Below are positions 1 to 11,580 of a stretch of 64,000 nucleotides of DNA, piece by piece (the stretch's first letter is position 1; every line of letters starts with the position of its first letter). The position numbers were made by a program, and so were the translations under genes. Origin of the DNA: Dendrophyllia cribrosa (taxonomy: Eukaryota; Cnidaria; Anthozoa; Scleractinia; Dendrophylliidae). The stretch lies in NCBI GenBank assembly GCA_024195265.1, contig JAJLRJ010000007.1, positions 7,399,058 through 7,463,057 of the forward strand, in the 5' to 3' direction. Below the pieces are notes generated by a model. That model saw only the letters and a program-made list of their open reading frames with translations. It searched no databases and was not told where the DNA came from.

Positions 1-121
1 ATCAACTCCATTAAGGATAAGATGACGCTTGGATGATGTCACAGGCTCTACCCCCTACCTCCTTGTATTAAATGTGTGAGTTTGAATGTTTCTTGAAAAC
101 TACCTTGTTTACCTATTTCAG

Positions 122-3100
122 GGAAGGCCTGGCAAGACAGGTGACCTGGGACTTAAAGGACGAGTCGGTGATACGGTAGGTCCTTTTGTAAACATGTAAC
201 ATGTGCGGTTGGTGATGGTGTTGTGTTATTACTCTTTTTATTTCTTGCAGGTCATTCATATTATGACTTGTTACTTAATATTAAATCTTCTTTAATCAAT
301 TCTTTCGTGATCTGAAAATAATTTCTATATATATATATATATATATATATGACCAAGCGCAAGGGCCGTACTGGGCCCGAGCGCAGCGAGGTTAATAAGA
401 GATTTATTACACGACTCCTGCCAGCGGGAGGATCGCGCGGGATCATTCGGGAAAATGTGCGGTCCGATACTTGGAGAATACTGGACCGGCAATAGAGCAT
501 TCTTACTGGTTGGTTTTAGTTATTGCCCCTTTGACTGTCTTAGTCGTGTAATAAACTACAATATCGCCCAAAATAGATTAATGTTCAAGTGTTTTTTTTT
601 CTAGGGAGACAGGGGCGAGAATGGTGAATTAGGATCAAATGGACCAGGCGGAGCCAAGGTGTGGACAACCGCGTTTACCAGTACAAAATGCTTTGTTTAT
701 CTGTTCTTTTCCTATTTAACCCTTTAACTCCCAAGAGTGCCAAATATCAAAATTCAGGAAATATCCCAAATTTCACTTTGTAAAACATTGAAAAACAAAT
801 GGTACCATGCAAAAGTGCTTATGGAGAGGTTTCATTTGAATGGTCACACCATGAGATTCAAGACTCAAAAGTTAAGTATACTACAGGTCTCCATAATTGA
901 CTCTGGGAGTGAAAGAGCTAATATGATATCGATACCTAACCATATTTGAGAAACCCGATGAAGATAATTGGGCCAGAGGAGGTTATAGCGGCAACCACCG
1001 GCCTATTACATTACGATCTTACTGTAAATAGTGTAAATGAGAACAAGACAATTCTAGTATTAAAAAAGGCGAAATTACCTTCGTATAGTACTTACTTAGA
1101 AACTTTGGCTCGCACCGATTTCAGCCATTTTAACCTCCTTTGCGTCCTATCTTTTACTTTGGGTCGCCATGAATTATGTGATGCTGACACGTTTTGTCTG
1201 TTTATGGTTCTGTCTGAGAGCCTGAAACATTCTATGACACGTTTAAATTTTCAACATCTCTTTTAGGGAGACCGCGGTGATCCAGGTCAGCAAGGTCCAG
1301 GTGGAGGACCAGGCCTTAAGGTGAAAGATTTCTCACATAACTCTGCACACGTCGTAAAATTAAATCAATTAAAAATAAAAGCCAGAAACCTGTTCGAGAT
1401 GAACGCTTTGCTAGAAACGTATTTAAAAAAACCGTTTCGTTAGGACCAAATGAAATGTCCGTAAGCTCTTAATGGCTAATATCTGTATAGGATTGACTTC
1501 CATATTGTTACGAGTCAATTGTTGGTTCTGCTCTATGAAACATCTGAGAATTGAATAACGGGACTTTACTCGGTAAATCCCCTGTACATTGCGTCATTTT
1601 CCGTTCGTAACACGATCAAAATGGCGATAAGGTGGAAGACGTCTGCGGAATGTAACCCTTTGCCACAAACTCGTCCCAAGTTACCTTCATTCATGTTGGT
1701 CCTTCACAAGTCTGGTTGTTTCATCCTTGACAATAATTCTCTATATAGACCGTTATAGCAGAACTAACTATATTTACCTTCCTGTGGTTTCAACTATGTA
1801 ACTTTTATTTTCCATCGCCCTCTTAACTGATACTGTTCATTTTTTCTTTTAAGGGACCAGAAGGAACTACAGGTCAGCGGGGTGACACCGGTCCTCGTGG
1901 AGAAAGGGTATAACATTAATAAAACATAAATTTCTTAAGCTATCTTATAGAACTGAATATAGAAAAAATAGGTTAAATACCGCAAACGTTGTGTATCAGC
2001 CGCACGTTTCTGCTCACAATCCTGAATGACAAGCCATCATTATTAACATAAGTGGTTATTTTATGTTACAGGGACCAAGCGGACTGCAGGGGTCACGAGG
2101 TGTGGAAGGGCCCCAAGGTTTTGAAGTGAGTCGTAATAGTGATATTAAAAGTTTATTAACATCATTTCTTGCAGCCTGTCGGCTGAATTACAAGGAGTTG
2201 GGCACACTCTACAAGTATATATCGCTGATTTTTTGAAAACATCGTTGATTAAAATTACAGCAATTTCACTACAGCTACGCTCAAACAAGGGTTGTTATGA
2301 TCCCGATCAGCCCGAAAATCACAGAAAAGATAAGGGAAAGGGAAACGGGTCGAGAGCGAGAGACAAAAAGACTAGCAACAGTCTTTTGTTTTTTTATATT
2401 GTGATAAACATAGTATGACATAGTATTGTAAAAGGGCCATGAATGTTAGTAGCCTAAATTATGAGAAATAGTCTTGAAATTTAACAGTAAAAAAGTTGGA
2501 GAAACGCCTAGTCTTTGGCACGATAGGGGAAACCTTGCTCTGACCAGAACGCATATTGTATAGCACGGGTTAATGGTATATCACAGCACAAGTGAACGAA
2601 TAAGCTGGCACGAGGAGCAAGCAACAACTTGAAAGATAAACTCTATGCATGCATACTGTATCCTTTGGTAAGGAGGGTGGGCGGACGTGTAGGGGTGGCT
2701 AGATTCAGTCAGTGCATCCGTGTTACGGTAGGCGTACCTAACTTTTTTGGGGAGTGGCGGTGGTCGGGGTATCCTCATTTACTTCATACACTGAAATACC
2801 CTTAAATACCCTTGTATTGAGTGACAAGAAAATTTATCCCAATCGCGGGACTGGAATATTGTTTTGGGGGGATTTTATTTTATTTATCGAAATTACAAAA
2901 ATATTATTTATCGAAATTACGAAAATATTTGTAAGACTCGTCAATTTTCGGTCGCTTGCATTTTTTGCTAACGAGTGTTCTTTCGTGTTTCTTTCATTTA
3001 TTTGTTGGTTATAGGGAACTGAAGGTCCGCTTGGTTTTCCAGGTCAAAGGGTAAGGAACAAGCATGTTTATTTCAAATCTTAGATTTCACTTGATCCATT

Positions 3101-3773
3101 TGATCTACAACGATATCACAGATCACTTGGCCAAAAACTCTGCGATCATTTGAAAATAGGTTATAGTGCATATATATCGTAAACGATCGTCGACATTGCA
3201 TCGCATGGATTTGCAATTGTAACTAATTCGTAGATCATCATAAGTAATGCAAGCAATAAAAGCATCAGAAAATTAATACTAGTTTGGTGAATACTCACTG
3301 ATGTAAGGAGGGTACTGAATTCTTTAGCAACGTCCACCCGACTTTGAGTCCATTTTGTTCAAACATTAATCTCGCATACATTATGCATTGGTCTAAAATT
3401 GATTTTGCAGGCAAGATGAAACTAACTTTTCTGTCTTTCTCTTTAATTTAGGGAGATCCCGGACACAAGGTAAGAAATTTTATCCACACGGTGACTGAAT
3501 TATTATAATTATTATATTTTTAAGGATAAAAAATAACATACTTCATCTGATTTATTTTACTGTTTTTGTTCTCTACAGGGCCCTGAAGGAGAACCGGTAT
3601 GATTAGAATTACGTTTCTTTGTTGATCGATACCTGTTGTTTGCTTTTCGATAATTGAATGGACCATTATTATTAGGTTTCCAAAGTGTTACTAAAATAGC
3701 TCTTATAGTCTTCATTTTTATTTCACAACCATTAAAGGGACGCCCAGGATCTGCAGGCCCGCCCGGACCCCCG
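122..3773 (+). CDS. Collagen triple-helix exons with the 54-bp fibrillar pattern
   Basis: Nine exons each begin with a Gly codon after an AG acceptor and end just before GT. Their lengths are 54, 54, 54, 54, 54, 36, 18, 18 and 36 bp, all multiples of the 9-bp Gly-X-Y unit. The 54-bp exon is the known hallmark of fibrillar collagen genes from sponges to vertebrates. No triplet is interrupted. Introns range from about 110 bp (3470-3578) to about 890 bp (2126-3014), and one (659-1266) carries a TTAA-flanked MITE. Confidence 0.95.
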
Positions 3774-6700
3774 GTGAGTATTCTTTGAAATCTACAGTAC
3801 CTTGTTATCGCCAACTGTTTTTACTGATGTGCTCTTACAAGAAATTCAAGACAAATACTCGACTTTATCTTCTAAAGTATTCAACACACAGTGAAAAAGA
3901 ACTGCTCAATAGCTTTGAGCAATAGGGTTTATTCACAGACTTAAAAGGTAGAACCACCTTGTACAGCATAATAAACAATATCACAGGAAAGTACTGCTCA
4001 ATAGTTTACATTTGAATGGTCACACGTCTGGGTTTTATTCACAGACTTAAAAGATGGAACCACCTTATACAGCATAATAAACAATATCACAGGAAAGTAC
4101 TGCTCAATAGCTTTCATTTGAATGGTCACACGTGGGGGTTTATCCAAGGCATAAAAGGTAGAAACATCTTGTACAGCATATAAACAGCACCCGACAGGAA
4201 AGTCCTTCTCAGTAGCTTTCATTTAAATGGTCACACTTGAGGGGTTTTTTTTTTCACCTAAAAAAAAGACAAGTCCGCTGTACTTGATTCATGTTTACAC
4301 ATTATTTTTCTGTTTCATTAGACAGACCTTGGAGCACTTGGCGGTTTAGCTCAGGTAACATATATTTTGCTATTTCAGGTCTCGACTGACTGATGCAAGA
4401 AATTTTGTCACTAGTCATGCACACGTTCTAGTTTGTATTGGTCCTTCGCAATTAATGTTTTTGCCTTTACTCTCCAAATTTGACTGCTTTGGTTGCGTTT
4501 TGGTAGCCCTTATATCTGCATATCAATTCTTCTTTCTTCTCCTCATATATCTCGTGCAGCACTTGGGAGAGATTCTATGGTGATCGTTTCCTTAATTAAC
4601 CATTTACGGATTTAGGGGTCCCTCCCCCCACGGGGTAGGCTGTTGTTACTTCAATTCTCAAAGCATTATTCCTAATGATTCATTACTTTCTGTCTCGAAT
4701 CAAATACTTGTGTAGGCGTTGGAGAGAGGGAAACTGGGGAGAGAGGAAAAGGACGCCTGCAATAACGATCCCTTTTGTTCATTTCTGCGGACGCTGGCGG
4801 CCGGAAAATTCGCGCTGGGAGGTAACCATAGAAAATTCGCGCGTTAAGTCAGCCATGCGTAAAAGCATGCGCCAGTGACATAATTCGATTACGAGGAAAT
4901 CGGTGGGCGTAATGCGAATAGCCCGATTCTTAAAGCAGTTGTTCCTTGCCCTCTCCCCCTCTCCTTTTTCGCGCCCACTCCCGTTTACGCCTGCTATACA
5001 GGCTAATACCTTAAACGAGAAGTGCTTGTTTGCCTCCAATTTTGCGTTCATAACTGAGTTATTTCTTCGTTAGTTCTTTTTTACGTTTTGTTTATTTTTC
5101 AGCGGTGGAACTACGGGCGCTATAACTCTTATGATGTTGGCAATGAGAAAGCAACTCTTTACCGAACCTCTAAGGTAAGCCTTACACCTGCGTTCCATGC
5201 CGCATTAAATTGGTTCGAACAAAACTTATTAATTCAAATTTTACTTCTATTTGTAGAGTGAAAATACGCCGACGGTCGATCCGGTAAGTTATCTTGTAAT
5301 CACTTTCTAGTTCAGTGTATAAGGTTGTTTGTTCACATCAACAAACTAGTTGGTCCATCATAGGTTTGAGTAAATGGAGCACAAAATTCGTGATGGAAAT
5401 TCCCGAATGGAGATTTGTTGTATTCTATTTATCAGATTAAACCTGGACCTCGGTCAAATTTGCTGCAGGACGATCATTTAAAAGAAACAAGCATATTTGT
5501 CGTTTGGGAATTCCATTTGAGAATTTGGACTATCTTTCAGGAAAAATGTTTATCTTAGAAAGACAGCTTACCAATTTATTATTTCAATTTACATTCGAAT
5601 CTAAACCAGGAGTAAATAACATGCATCATGTGAGCATGTAAAAATAGGAGTAAATTGCATTTATTCTCCCCTACAGCTTTTCAAGATTTCGCTAGGTGAT
5701 GATTATGGTATTGTCTGCAAAAACCTCACTGTTTTTGTTCTTGTTCAGGTACACATCAATTTAGCTTTGCTTCATTATCAACTTGAACTGTACAAGAAAC
5801 CAAATGGAACTAAAGCATTCCCAGCTAAGGCTTGTAAGGACCTTATCGCATGCTACCCAGATCTGAAAAGTGGTAAGTTTGCCATTCAGTCGGATGTGTG
5901 CGTATACGTAACAGGGTTAAAACTGGTGACAAGTCTGTGAAAAAAGTGAAAGAAGCGAGAGCCGCCAAGAAAGTTGGAGGGAACAAAGAGACGAAGGAAT
6001 GGAAAGGCGAAAGAAGTCAAGAGCCCTCTGTTTACCCCTCCCAGTAGCATGGGTGCATTGTCATGAATTTATTTCAGCAAGAGGGAGACAATAGAAATTC
6101 CCGGACATTTGGACACGAACTACAATACCCATCTGGTTAAAAGTTTGCTTGTGAGGGTATGCTGATTTGACACAAATCTTTCCTTAGGTGAATTTTGGGT
6201 TGATCCAAATGAAGGCGTTCCTGAAGACGCCATCAAGGTTTACTGCAATTTTTCGTTCAACGCCACATGTTTGTATTCAAGCAAAGGAAACAAGGTAACG
6301 TTAATCCCGACTCGAAGGAAGGATTCATCATTTATGCATTTACATTTATTTATATAATCAGCATTTGCCTGATATGCAGACAGGGAAGCCTCACATGAAA
6401 GATCGTTAAATCAAATCGCCATCTTAGCTTGCAGTTGGCTTCACGAGGCATTCTCTTGGTTCTTCTATCGTCCCACAGTGAAAGAAACAAGTGGGAGCTA
6501 TGCGGTTAAATACCGGTTAATTGCAGCGTCTTTTTGTCCAAAACGTCACTTGGACGAATCACGTGACTTTTCATCAAGTTCTGATTTGTTTTTTTTTTCC
6601 AGGGCATATAAAGAGTATATTATCTTTTATATTATCTTGATTTGTTTTTTGTTTGAACAGCCATTCGTATCCCAAAAGAAGAAATGGTATTCTGGACCAG

Positions 6701-9658
6701 ACGAGTATAAATGGTTAAGTAAAGATCTAGGAACTTTTGAGAAGGTAACAACAGCTAATATACGAGCCTTACTTGTTTAATATCCAGACATCGCCCCACA
6801 GTAAACACTTTCACTTTCACTCCTTCTCGTACAAAACTTGAGTGAGGTCATAGTAAAATCGAGTTCTACATTCTGTAGCGGTTTTGCAACTTGTCTCCCA
6901 ACGGATTTTCCCGTCGTAAGGTATGTTACACAGCGGATTTTCTCGTGCTACAGACGATATGAAGCCCTGGTGAAACGGGAACGCCAGTCAAAGCAAGTTG
7001 AAAGATGACATCCTACGTTGACTTGCGCTGGGCCTTGTTCCGCATGGTCATGCTTGTGATTGGCCGCTTGACTTGCGCTAGCTTGCGACTACTTGCGTTT
7101 GGTTGCCAAACGGTGAAAAACTTTTGCTTACTTGCGGATAAATTTGAGCTCGATCAAAGCCATCGCAAGTCAACGCAAGCCATCGCAAAAGGAAAAGGAA
7201 GCAAGTGGAAATGGAAACCATCTTCAAGTTGGGCACCATGCAACCGCATGGGTTGAACACGGTTTTCCATTTCCTCTGAACTGCGCGCGCTCATGCACTA
7301 TTTTCTTAGCGCGCGTTATCATAATTTTTCAAATAAAACAAGTCGCGTTCAAAACAACGGTCATCAACCTGATTAAAGGCCAAGCCCGAAACGTCGTGGA
7401 ATAAATTAACTTGACACTTTCGAAAAACATTTTTATTTATTTTTCTATTATGCTTATTTCCATTTCAAATTCATCGCAAGTACACGCCATCCCTAGTCAA
7501 ACGAAGTCGCAAGTTATCGCAATTTTCCAACTTGCGATAATTTTCGTTCCCGTTTGGCCAGGGTTTAAAGAGGCACTGTCCCGGCTGAAATATCGTGTTT
7601 TCATGATTATTGCCAGGAGCTTGCTTCAAGCTTACTTTATTATCTTGAAATTGGAAGAAGCCAACTGATAGAAGCAAAGAAATATGAACTAAACAGACAA
7701 AATAACGGCTCAAAAGATCAAAATATCAAAAGAATGGCAAGTTTGATTTCTTGACCGCCTGTCAATAAATCAAGTTTCATGAACTGTAATCCACTTCAAT
7801 CCTTGCAATCCTGCACTTTATCTCCAAACTACTGCTTTTGTTTTGCTCTATAGAATCTTTTTGTCCAGCTAAGTTGTATATTTAAGTGGCATTTGGCGAT
7901 ATAACGTGGAAATAAGCTAAGCGAAATTTTGCTATTTTGGCGGGACCATTAAGACATTCTTTCCCCTTTTTTCAGATTAAGTATGTCAAGTCCTCGAGCC
8001 AGCTGTTATTCCTGCGTCTGCTAAGTGACCGCGCACGTCAGACCATCACGTATCACTGTAAAGACTCGGTCGCTTGGTACGACGAACAGCTTAATGATGT
8101 CAGCAAGTCAATCAAAATTAAGACAGCCAATGGAGTAATTATTCACTCCAGCTCCTCCAACAAGTTCAAGCCAAGGGTAATCATGGACGACTGTCGAGTG
8201 AGTAGAAAAAGGTTAAGCCTGATTGTCATGGCTACAAGGGTTGATCCTTTAACTACCAGTGTCAAAACTTGTTGATGTTGCTTTAACGTTGGAGAGAAGA
8301 ATCTCCCAGATGAATGGGACAATTTTATCCATATATTCAGCAGCCTGGAGTTAATGAGGTAGCCACACAACAGTGAGATGCCAGAGCTTGTGTAGGTAAA
8401 TGGGGGTTTGGGGAGAGTCTGATTAACAATGCATGAATTGGCAAGGGAGTACACTTTAACTAAATGAAATTGTATTGAATATTTATTGAGTGGGTAAGAT
8501 AGAAGTGCAGGGTATGAGTTGCTCTGAGTTGCTCGCTCGAACGCTCTGAGTTTGTCACTCAAATGCTCTGAGTTACTCTGATTTACAATGAGCTACCCAA
8601 GGGGTCAGTCTTAGTTTCTCTCGAATCAGCTCTGAATGACTGCAATCTATTGTTATTGTTTCAATTTCTCACATTTGCGATAAAAACAAACAATCAAAAA
8701 CACTCACATATTCAATATTCAATTTCATTTATTTACAGTGTACTTCCTTTCCAATTCATGCATCCTTTTAAAATCAGGCTCTGCCTAAACCTCCATTTAC
8801 CTACACGAGCTCTAGTATCTCATTATCTCAAGGCTACCTCATTAACTCAGGGCTGCTGAAGATATGAATTGAATTGTCCCAGTCATCCGGCTGTGAAATA
8901 CCAAATTTATACAGTGTGGCCATTGAAATGGAAGCTCTACAACAATTATTTTCTATGGATCTCTTTCTTTTTCGTAATTTTACAAAAATGAATTGAATCT
9001 ATGACAGCTCAAACTCTATTTCTTCTTTTACGTGCCACTCCAAAGCACTGCCCTCGATTCTCGCGCAATTTACATGTGTTAAAAAAGTGTTTGAACTGTA
9101 TCAACCCTTGTCGACCGCTTAACACATTCTTCACTCAATACTGTGCTGTTTTCCCCCGCTTGACCACGCTTTCAACTTTTTCACTGCGAGGCTTAGCGGG
9201 GTAAATTTTTTTATACAAAATGGCGGGGAGTAATTAAGGCCCATTGATTTATATAAAATGGCTGGGCGTAATTAAGGCCCATTGACTTAGTATTTAGACC
9301 TAATACATAAGGTGAACAGGCTTCGCGCAGATGGGCAAGCACTCACCAGTCACCAATGTTACCCAGGTTGGAATCCCGAAATCCTTCTCGCTTCGTTGGT
9401 ATTTCTCTGCGATTTCACATATCTTGGATTCAAGGGCCACGCGTTGGTTAAACAAAGACTATTTTGCTTATTTCTATGAAAGCATTATCAACCTTTCTAT
9501 TTTCATTGCAGGTCAAGAATGGAACGTGGCTTTACACAGTTATCCAAATAGACACGCCCAAACCAAACCGCCTTCCAATAGTGGACGTGGCAGCGTACGA
9601 CATTGGAGATAACAACGAGGAATTTGGACTCGAAATAGGACCTGTTTGTTTTTATTAA
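122..9658 (+). CDS. Fibrillar collagen alpha chain, 3' portion (5' end outside window)
   Basis: Secreted extracellular-matrix collagen chain; the gene enters from the left edge. Exons read from GT-AG junctions and frame: 122-175, 605-658, 1267-1320, 1854-1907, 2072-2125, 3015-3050, 3452-3469, 3579-3596, 3738-3773, 4322-4354, 5103-5174, 5257-5283, 5749-5872, 6188-6294, 6661-6744, 7976-8197, 9512-9658 (stop TAA). The frame is continuous throughout; only the 5749/6188 junction is split (124 + 107 bp). The first nine exons encode 42 uninterrupted Gly-X-Y triplets, then come a short telopeptide-like linker and a C-propeptide of about 227 residues, close to the usual COLFI length. The last helical exon ends GPPGPP, the usual C-terminal nucleation region. 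No N-terminal part, promoter or convincing poly(A) signal is visible. The assignment to fibrillar collagen is secure; the vertebrate orthologue type cannot be decided. Confidence 0.95.
325..350. repeat. (AT)n microsatellite
   Basis: About 26 bp of pure alternating A/T in a collagen intron. The following 140 bp (351-490) is locally GC-rich but shows no exon signature. Confidence 0.9.
716..921. mobile_element. TTAA-type MITE in a collagen intron (copy 1)
   Basis: Starts TTAA then CCCTTTAACTCCC and ends in the inverse GGGAGTGAAAGAG followed by CTAA, a one-base decay of TTAA. It is about 75-80% similar by eye to the element at 49478-49691, where both TTAA sites are perfect. TTAA target sites are typical of piggyBac (and Kolobok) elements. 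At about 206 bp there is no coding capacity, so it is a non-autonomous element. Confidence 0.75.
3920..4236. repeat. Tandem repeat, three units of about 105 bp, in a collagen intron
   Basis: Three successive diverged copies share 'ttattcacagacttaaaa', 'cagcataataaacaatatc' and 'tttgaatggtcacac'. The period is about 105-106 bp (for example attcacagac at 3931 and 4037). The 'catttgaatggtcacac' and 'cagactcaaaag'-like pieces also occur inside the TTAA MITE family (716-921, 49478-49691), so the array is probably an expanded MITE interior. Confidence 0.8.
5103..5283 (+). CDS. Collagen telopeptide/C-propeptide linker exons
   Basis: Two short in-frame exons (5103-5174, 72 bp; 5257-5283, 27 bp) follow the 33-bp exon 4322-4354, which ends the helix ([11 protein letters not shown]). 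They encode a Tyr/Arg-rich linker starting [11 protein letters not shown] and a short SENTPTVDP piece. All junctions are GT-AG and phase 0. The region is poorly conserved in the family, so the call rests on splice signals and on the frame running into COLFI. Confidence 0.8.
5749..6294 (+). CDS. COLFI exons with Cys1, Cys2 and the calcium loop
   Basis: Exons 5749-5872 and 6188-6294 share a split Gly codon. They encode the start of the fibrillar C-propeptide: the CKDLIAC cysteine pair, then [18 protein letters not shown] and NATC. The Asp, Asn, Glu and Asp positions of the family's calcium-binding loop are present. The cysteine usually found in this loop (Cys3 in fibrillar procollagens) is replaced: the sequence reads NEGVPED. 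Sequons visible are NGT in exon 5749 and NFS and NAT in exon 6188. The missing Cys3 bears on chain association (see findings). Confidence 0.93.
6661..6744 (+). CDS. COLFI exon encoding the KKKWYSG segment
   Basis: An 84-bp phase-0 exon preceded by a tract ending 'tttgaacag' and followed by 'gtaaca'. It encodes [12 protein letters not shown] and on to GTFEK, matching the position of the Trp-Tyr segment of vertebrate C-propeptides. In-frame sequence upstream of 6661 is intron. Confidence 0.88.
6965..7563. mobile_element. TIR element with CCCTGG ends and CTTGCG subterminal motifs
   Basis: Left CCCTGGTGAAACGGGAACG and right CGTTCCCGTTTGGCCAGGG are near-perfect inverted repeats. CTTGCG/CGCAAG hexamers are strongly enriched just inside both ends, as expected for transposase-binding subterminal repeats. 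A clean TSD is not obvious. It lies in the collagen intron 6745-7975; local ORFs have no recognisable domain. Confidence 0.65.
7564..7868. repeat. Dispersed repeat (copy 1), second copy near 48550-48835
   Basis: Shares long stretches with 48550-48835, including 'tgaactgtaatccacttc', 'tttatctccaaactact' and 'tttgttttgctctatagaa'. It ends just before the exon at 7976. No coding content or terminal repeats seen. Confidence 0.7.
7976..8197 (+). CDS. COLFI exon with Cys6 and Cys7
   Basis: A 222-bp (74-codon) exon between a polypyrimidine-AG acceptor and GTGAGT. It encodes the conserved core [11 protein letters not shown], then [14 protein letters not shown] and DDCR. The N-glycosylation sequon that vertebrate chains carry just before the TYHC motif is absent (QTITYHC). 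Confidence 0.94.
8305..8890. repeat. Fold-back inverted repeat with arms of about 200 bp
   Basis: Arm 8305-8500 matches the reverse complement of 8690-8890 (shared 'cagcctggagttaatgaggt' and 'gtgtaggtaaatgg' blocks). The 190-bp loop holds repeated 'ctctgagttgctc'-like words. It lies in the last collagen intron. Open frames here, including a 139-codon one on the minus strand, are by-products of the repeat. Confidence 0.75.
9213..9290. repeat. Short tandem duplication (2 x about 40 bp)
   Basis: 'aaaatggcggggagtaatta' and 'aaaatggctgggcgtaatta' each precede 'aggcccattga'. It lies in the last collagen intron. Confidence 0.75.
9512..9658 (+). CDS. Terminal COLFI exon and stop
   Basis: The last exon encodes [20 protein letters not shown], then [12 protein letters not shown], ending GPVCFY and TAA. 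The LPI-D-A and GPVCF motifs are the diagnostic C-terminus of fibrillar procollagens and supply the last cysteine. The following 300 bp is AT-rich, presumably 3' UTR, with no canonical AATAAA seen. Confidence 0.95.
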   Translation, partial: VKNGTWLYTVIQIDTPKPNRLPIVDVAAYDIGDNNEEFGLEIGPVCFY

Positions 9659-9989
9659 CTCCGCTTTTATAATCCCTTAATTTTTCCTTATCTACATAAC
9701 CTGTGTTATTTTTTCTCCAAGTAAAATTCCTGGATGTGTAATATAAGTCTTAACTTATTATCTGAATTTGCGTTTTATTTGTATTTACTGAAAACCGATT
9801 TTTTTTGTGCGTTTTTCCTTTATTAATGGAGCTTAAATTTTATATGGTACTAAATGGTCACTTTTTTTACTTTATACTAATATTCTGTACTTTGTAATCA
9901 TTGCTATCTTTTCCTTTTAAGGCGTTAGTAAACGTAAAGGGTTAAAACGCCAAATGGGGCTCGAACACCTTAGCAGCCGGGAGAGTTGT

Positions 9990-10026
<37 letters not shown>
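9990..10026. repeat. Poly(G) tract, 37 nt
   Basis: An unbroken run of G. The next 280 bp (10027-10300) is a C/A-rich, pyrimidine-biased stretch with no gene, ending in 'caccccccgg'. Confidence 0.9.
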
Positions 10027-10027
<1 letters not shown>

Positions 10028-10555
10028 GTTTGCACTGGAACTCGAAAACCCTTACCCTATACCACACCATGTTCAGCTGCATTCTTCATTCTGCATTCCT
10101 ATTCTAGACTAATCATCAAAAATCCCTACCCTATCCCAGACTCGCTATTTTCCAAAACCTCAATCCTCATACATTTTTCCGGTAAACCGATTCTAGACCA
10201 AAACTCTCCGATTTCTATATCCTATGTCAGACTAAACTGCTTAAAACTATATCCTTCACAAAAGCACATACCCATATAACTGATACATGAGAGCGCACCC
10301 CCCGGAACCCGGGACTAGCTACTCTATTGGCCGCAATTTTTTTCGACGGTGGGCCACATTGTTCCGCGCTTTTAATTTGCCATGATATATACGTAACTGG
10401 TTGTCTTTTTTATGGTTTTATATACGTACTGCATTCCGATATCCTGAAGTAACTCTCTCGAGTGTTACCTCATCAAATATATTAAATAGAGAGAATACGA
10501 AGACACCCTTTAACACGGGTATTTAAACCTGTCTGCACACTATGCACGATTTTTA

Positions 10556-11150
10556 CGTACAGTCAGTTGGTCGATCAGTCAGTCAGTCAGTCGATCAGTC
10601 AGTTACTCAATCATTCAATCAGTCAATTGGTCAGTTAGTCAGTGATTCAATTAGTCATTCAGTCACAACAGTCAGCCAGTCAGTCAATCAGTCAGACAGT
10701 CATTCAGTCATTCAATCAATCAATATCATAAATCAATCACTCAATTGGTCAGTGATTCAGTGAGTCAATTAGTCATTTAGTCAGTCAGTCGGTCAGTCAG
10801 CCGTTCAATCAGTCAGTCGGTCAGTCAGTCAATCAATCAATTAGTCAGTCATTCAATTAGTCAGTCAATCAATCAGTTGGTCTGTCAGTTAGTTGGCTAG
10901 TCAGGCTGGCAGTCAGTCAGTCGATGGGTCGGTCAGTCAGTGAGTCAATTAGTCATTCAGTCAGTCAGTCGGTCAGTCAGTCAGCCGTTCAGTCAGTCAG
11001 TCAGTGAGTCGGTCAGTCAGTCAATCAGTCAGTCATTCAATTAGTCAGTCAATCAGTCAGTTGGTCTGTCAGTTAGTTGGTTAGTCAGGCTGGCAGTCAG
11101 CCAGTCGACTGGTCAGTCGACGAGTCGGTCGGTCAGTGAGTCATTTAATA
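10556..11150. repeat. Degenerate TCAG tetranucleotide satellite
   Basis: About 600 bp of TCAG-type tetramers with frequent one-base variants (TCGG, TCAA, TTAG). A higher-order duplication is visible: 10761-10940 is repeated as about 10941-11110, sharing 'tgagtcaattagtcatt' and 'tcaggctggcagtcag' about 180-184 bp apart. Open frames (QSVxQS-like) are artefacts. Confidence 0.92.
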
Positions 11151-11459
11151 CCCCAACCGGATATTTTCTTTTCATCTCAAGTATAGCAATAAAGTACAAC
11201 GACATATGGGCCATCGGTCGGTCAGTCAGTACGCCAAATGGAATTTTTGTCATGTTTAACCCCGAGCTCCTGGAACTGACCCAGCAGCTACTCACAAAGA
11301 AACCGGCTAACTGTCTTCAGGACCCTTCAGATTAGAAGTACTACTTCTAACTACTTGTCACTATGCTCCTAAATAACTACGTTCTTCCCTCTGCACCTTT
11401 CTAGTTATCCTTAAAACTACGATGAACGTTTTCCCTTAACTTTCCGATCTTCTTGAATA

Positions 11460-11549
11460 CCGTAAATGCTTGAATCAGCGCCCAGCTTCAAACAAGCGCC
11501 CCCCCATCCCCTAAGGCTAAAAATATTAAATAAGCACCCCTTCAAATAA

Positions 11550-11580
<31 letters not shown>

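Noticed and set aside
737..1266. Two plus-strand ORFs in a collagen intron
   Set aside because: The first is inside the TTAA MITE; the second crosses intron sequence and ends at the real splice acceptor at 1266.
8143..8562. 139-codon minus-strand ORF
   Set aside because: Overlaps a collagen exon antisense and the arm of a fold-back repeat.
10542..10763. Ser/Gln/Val-rich frame in the TCAG array
   Set aside because: A periodic artefact of the tetranucleotide repeat; all frames look alike.
10556..11150. CRISPR-like array
   Set aside because: The repeats are simple tetramers without unique spacers; the host is eukaryotic.
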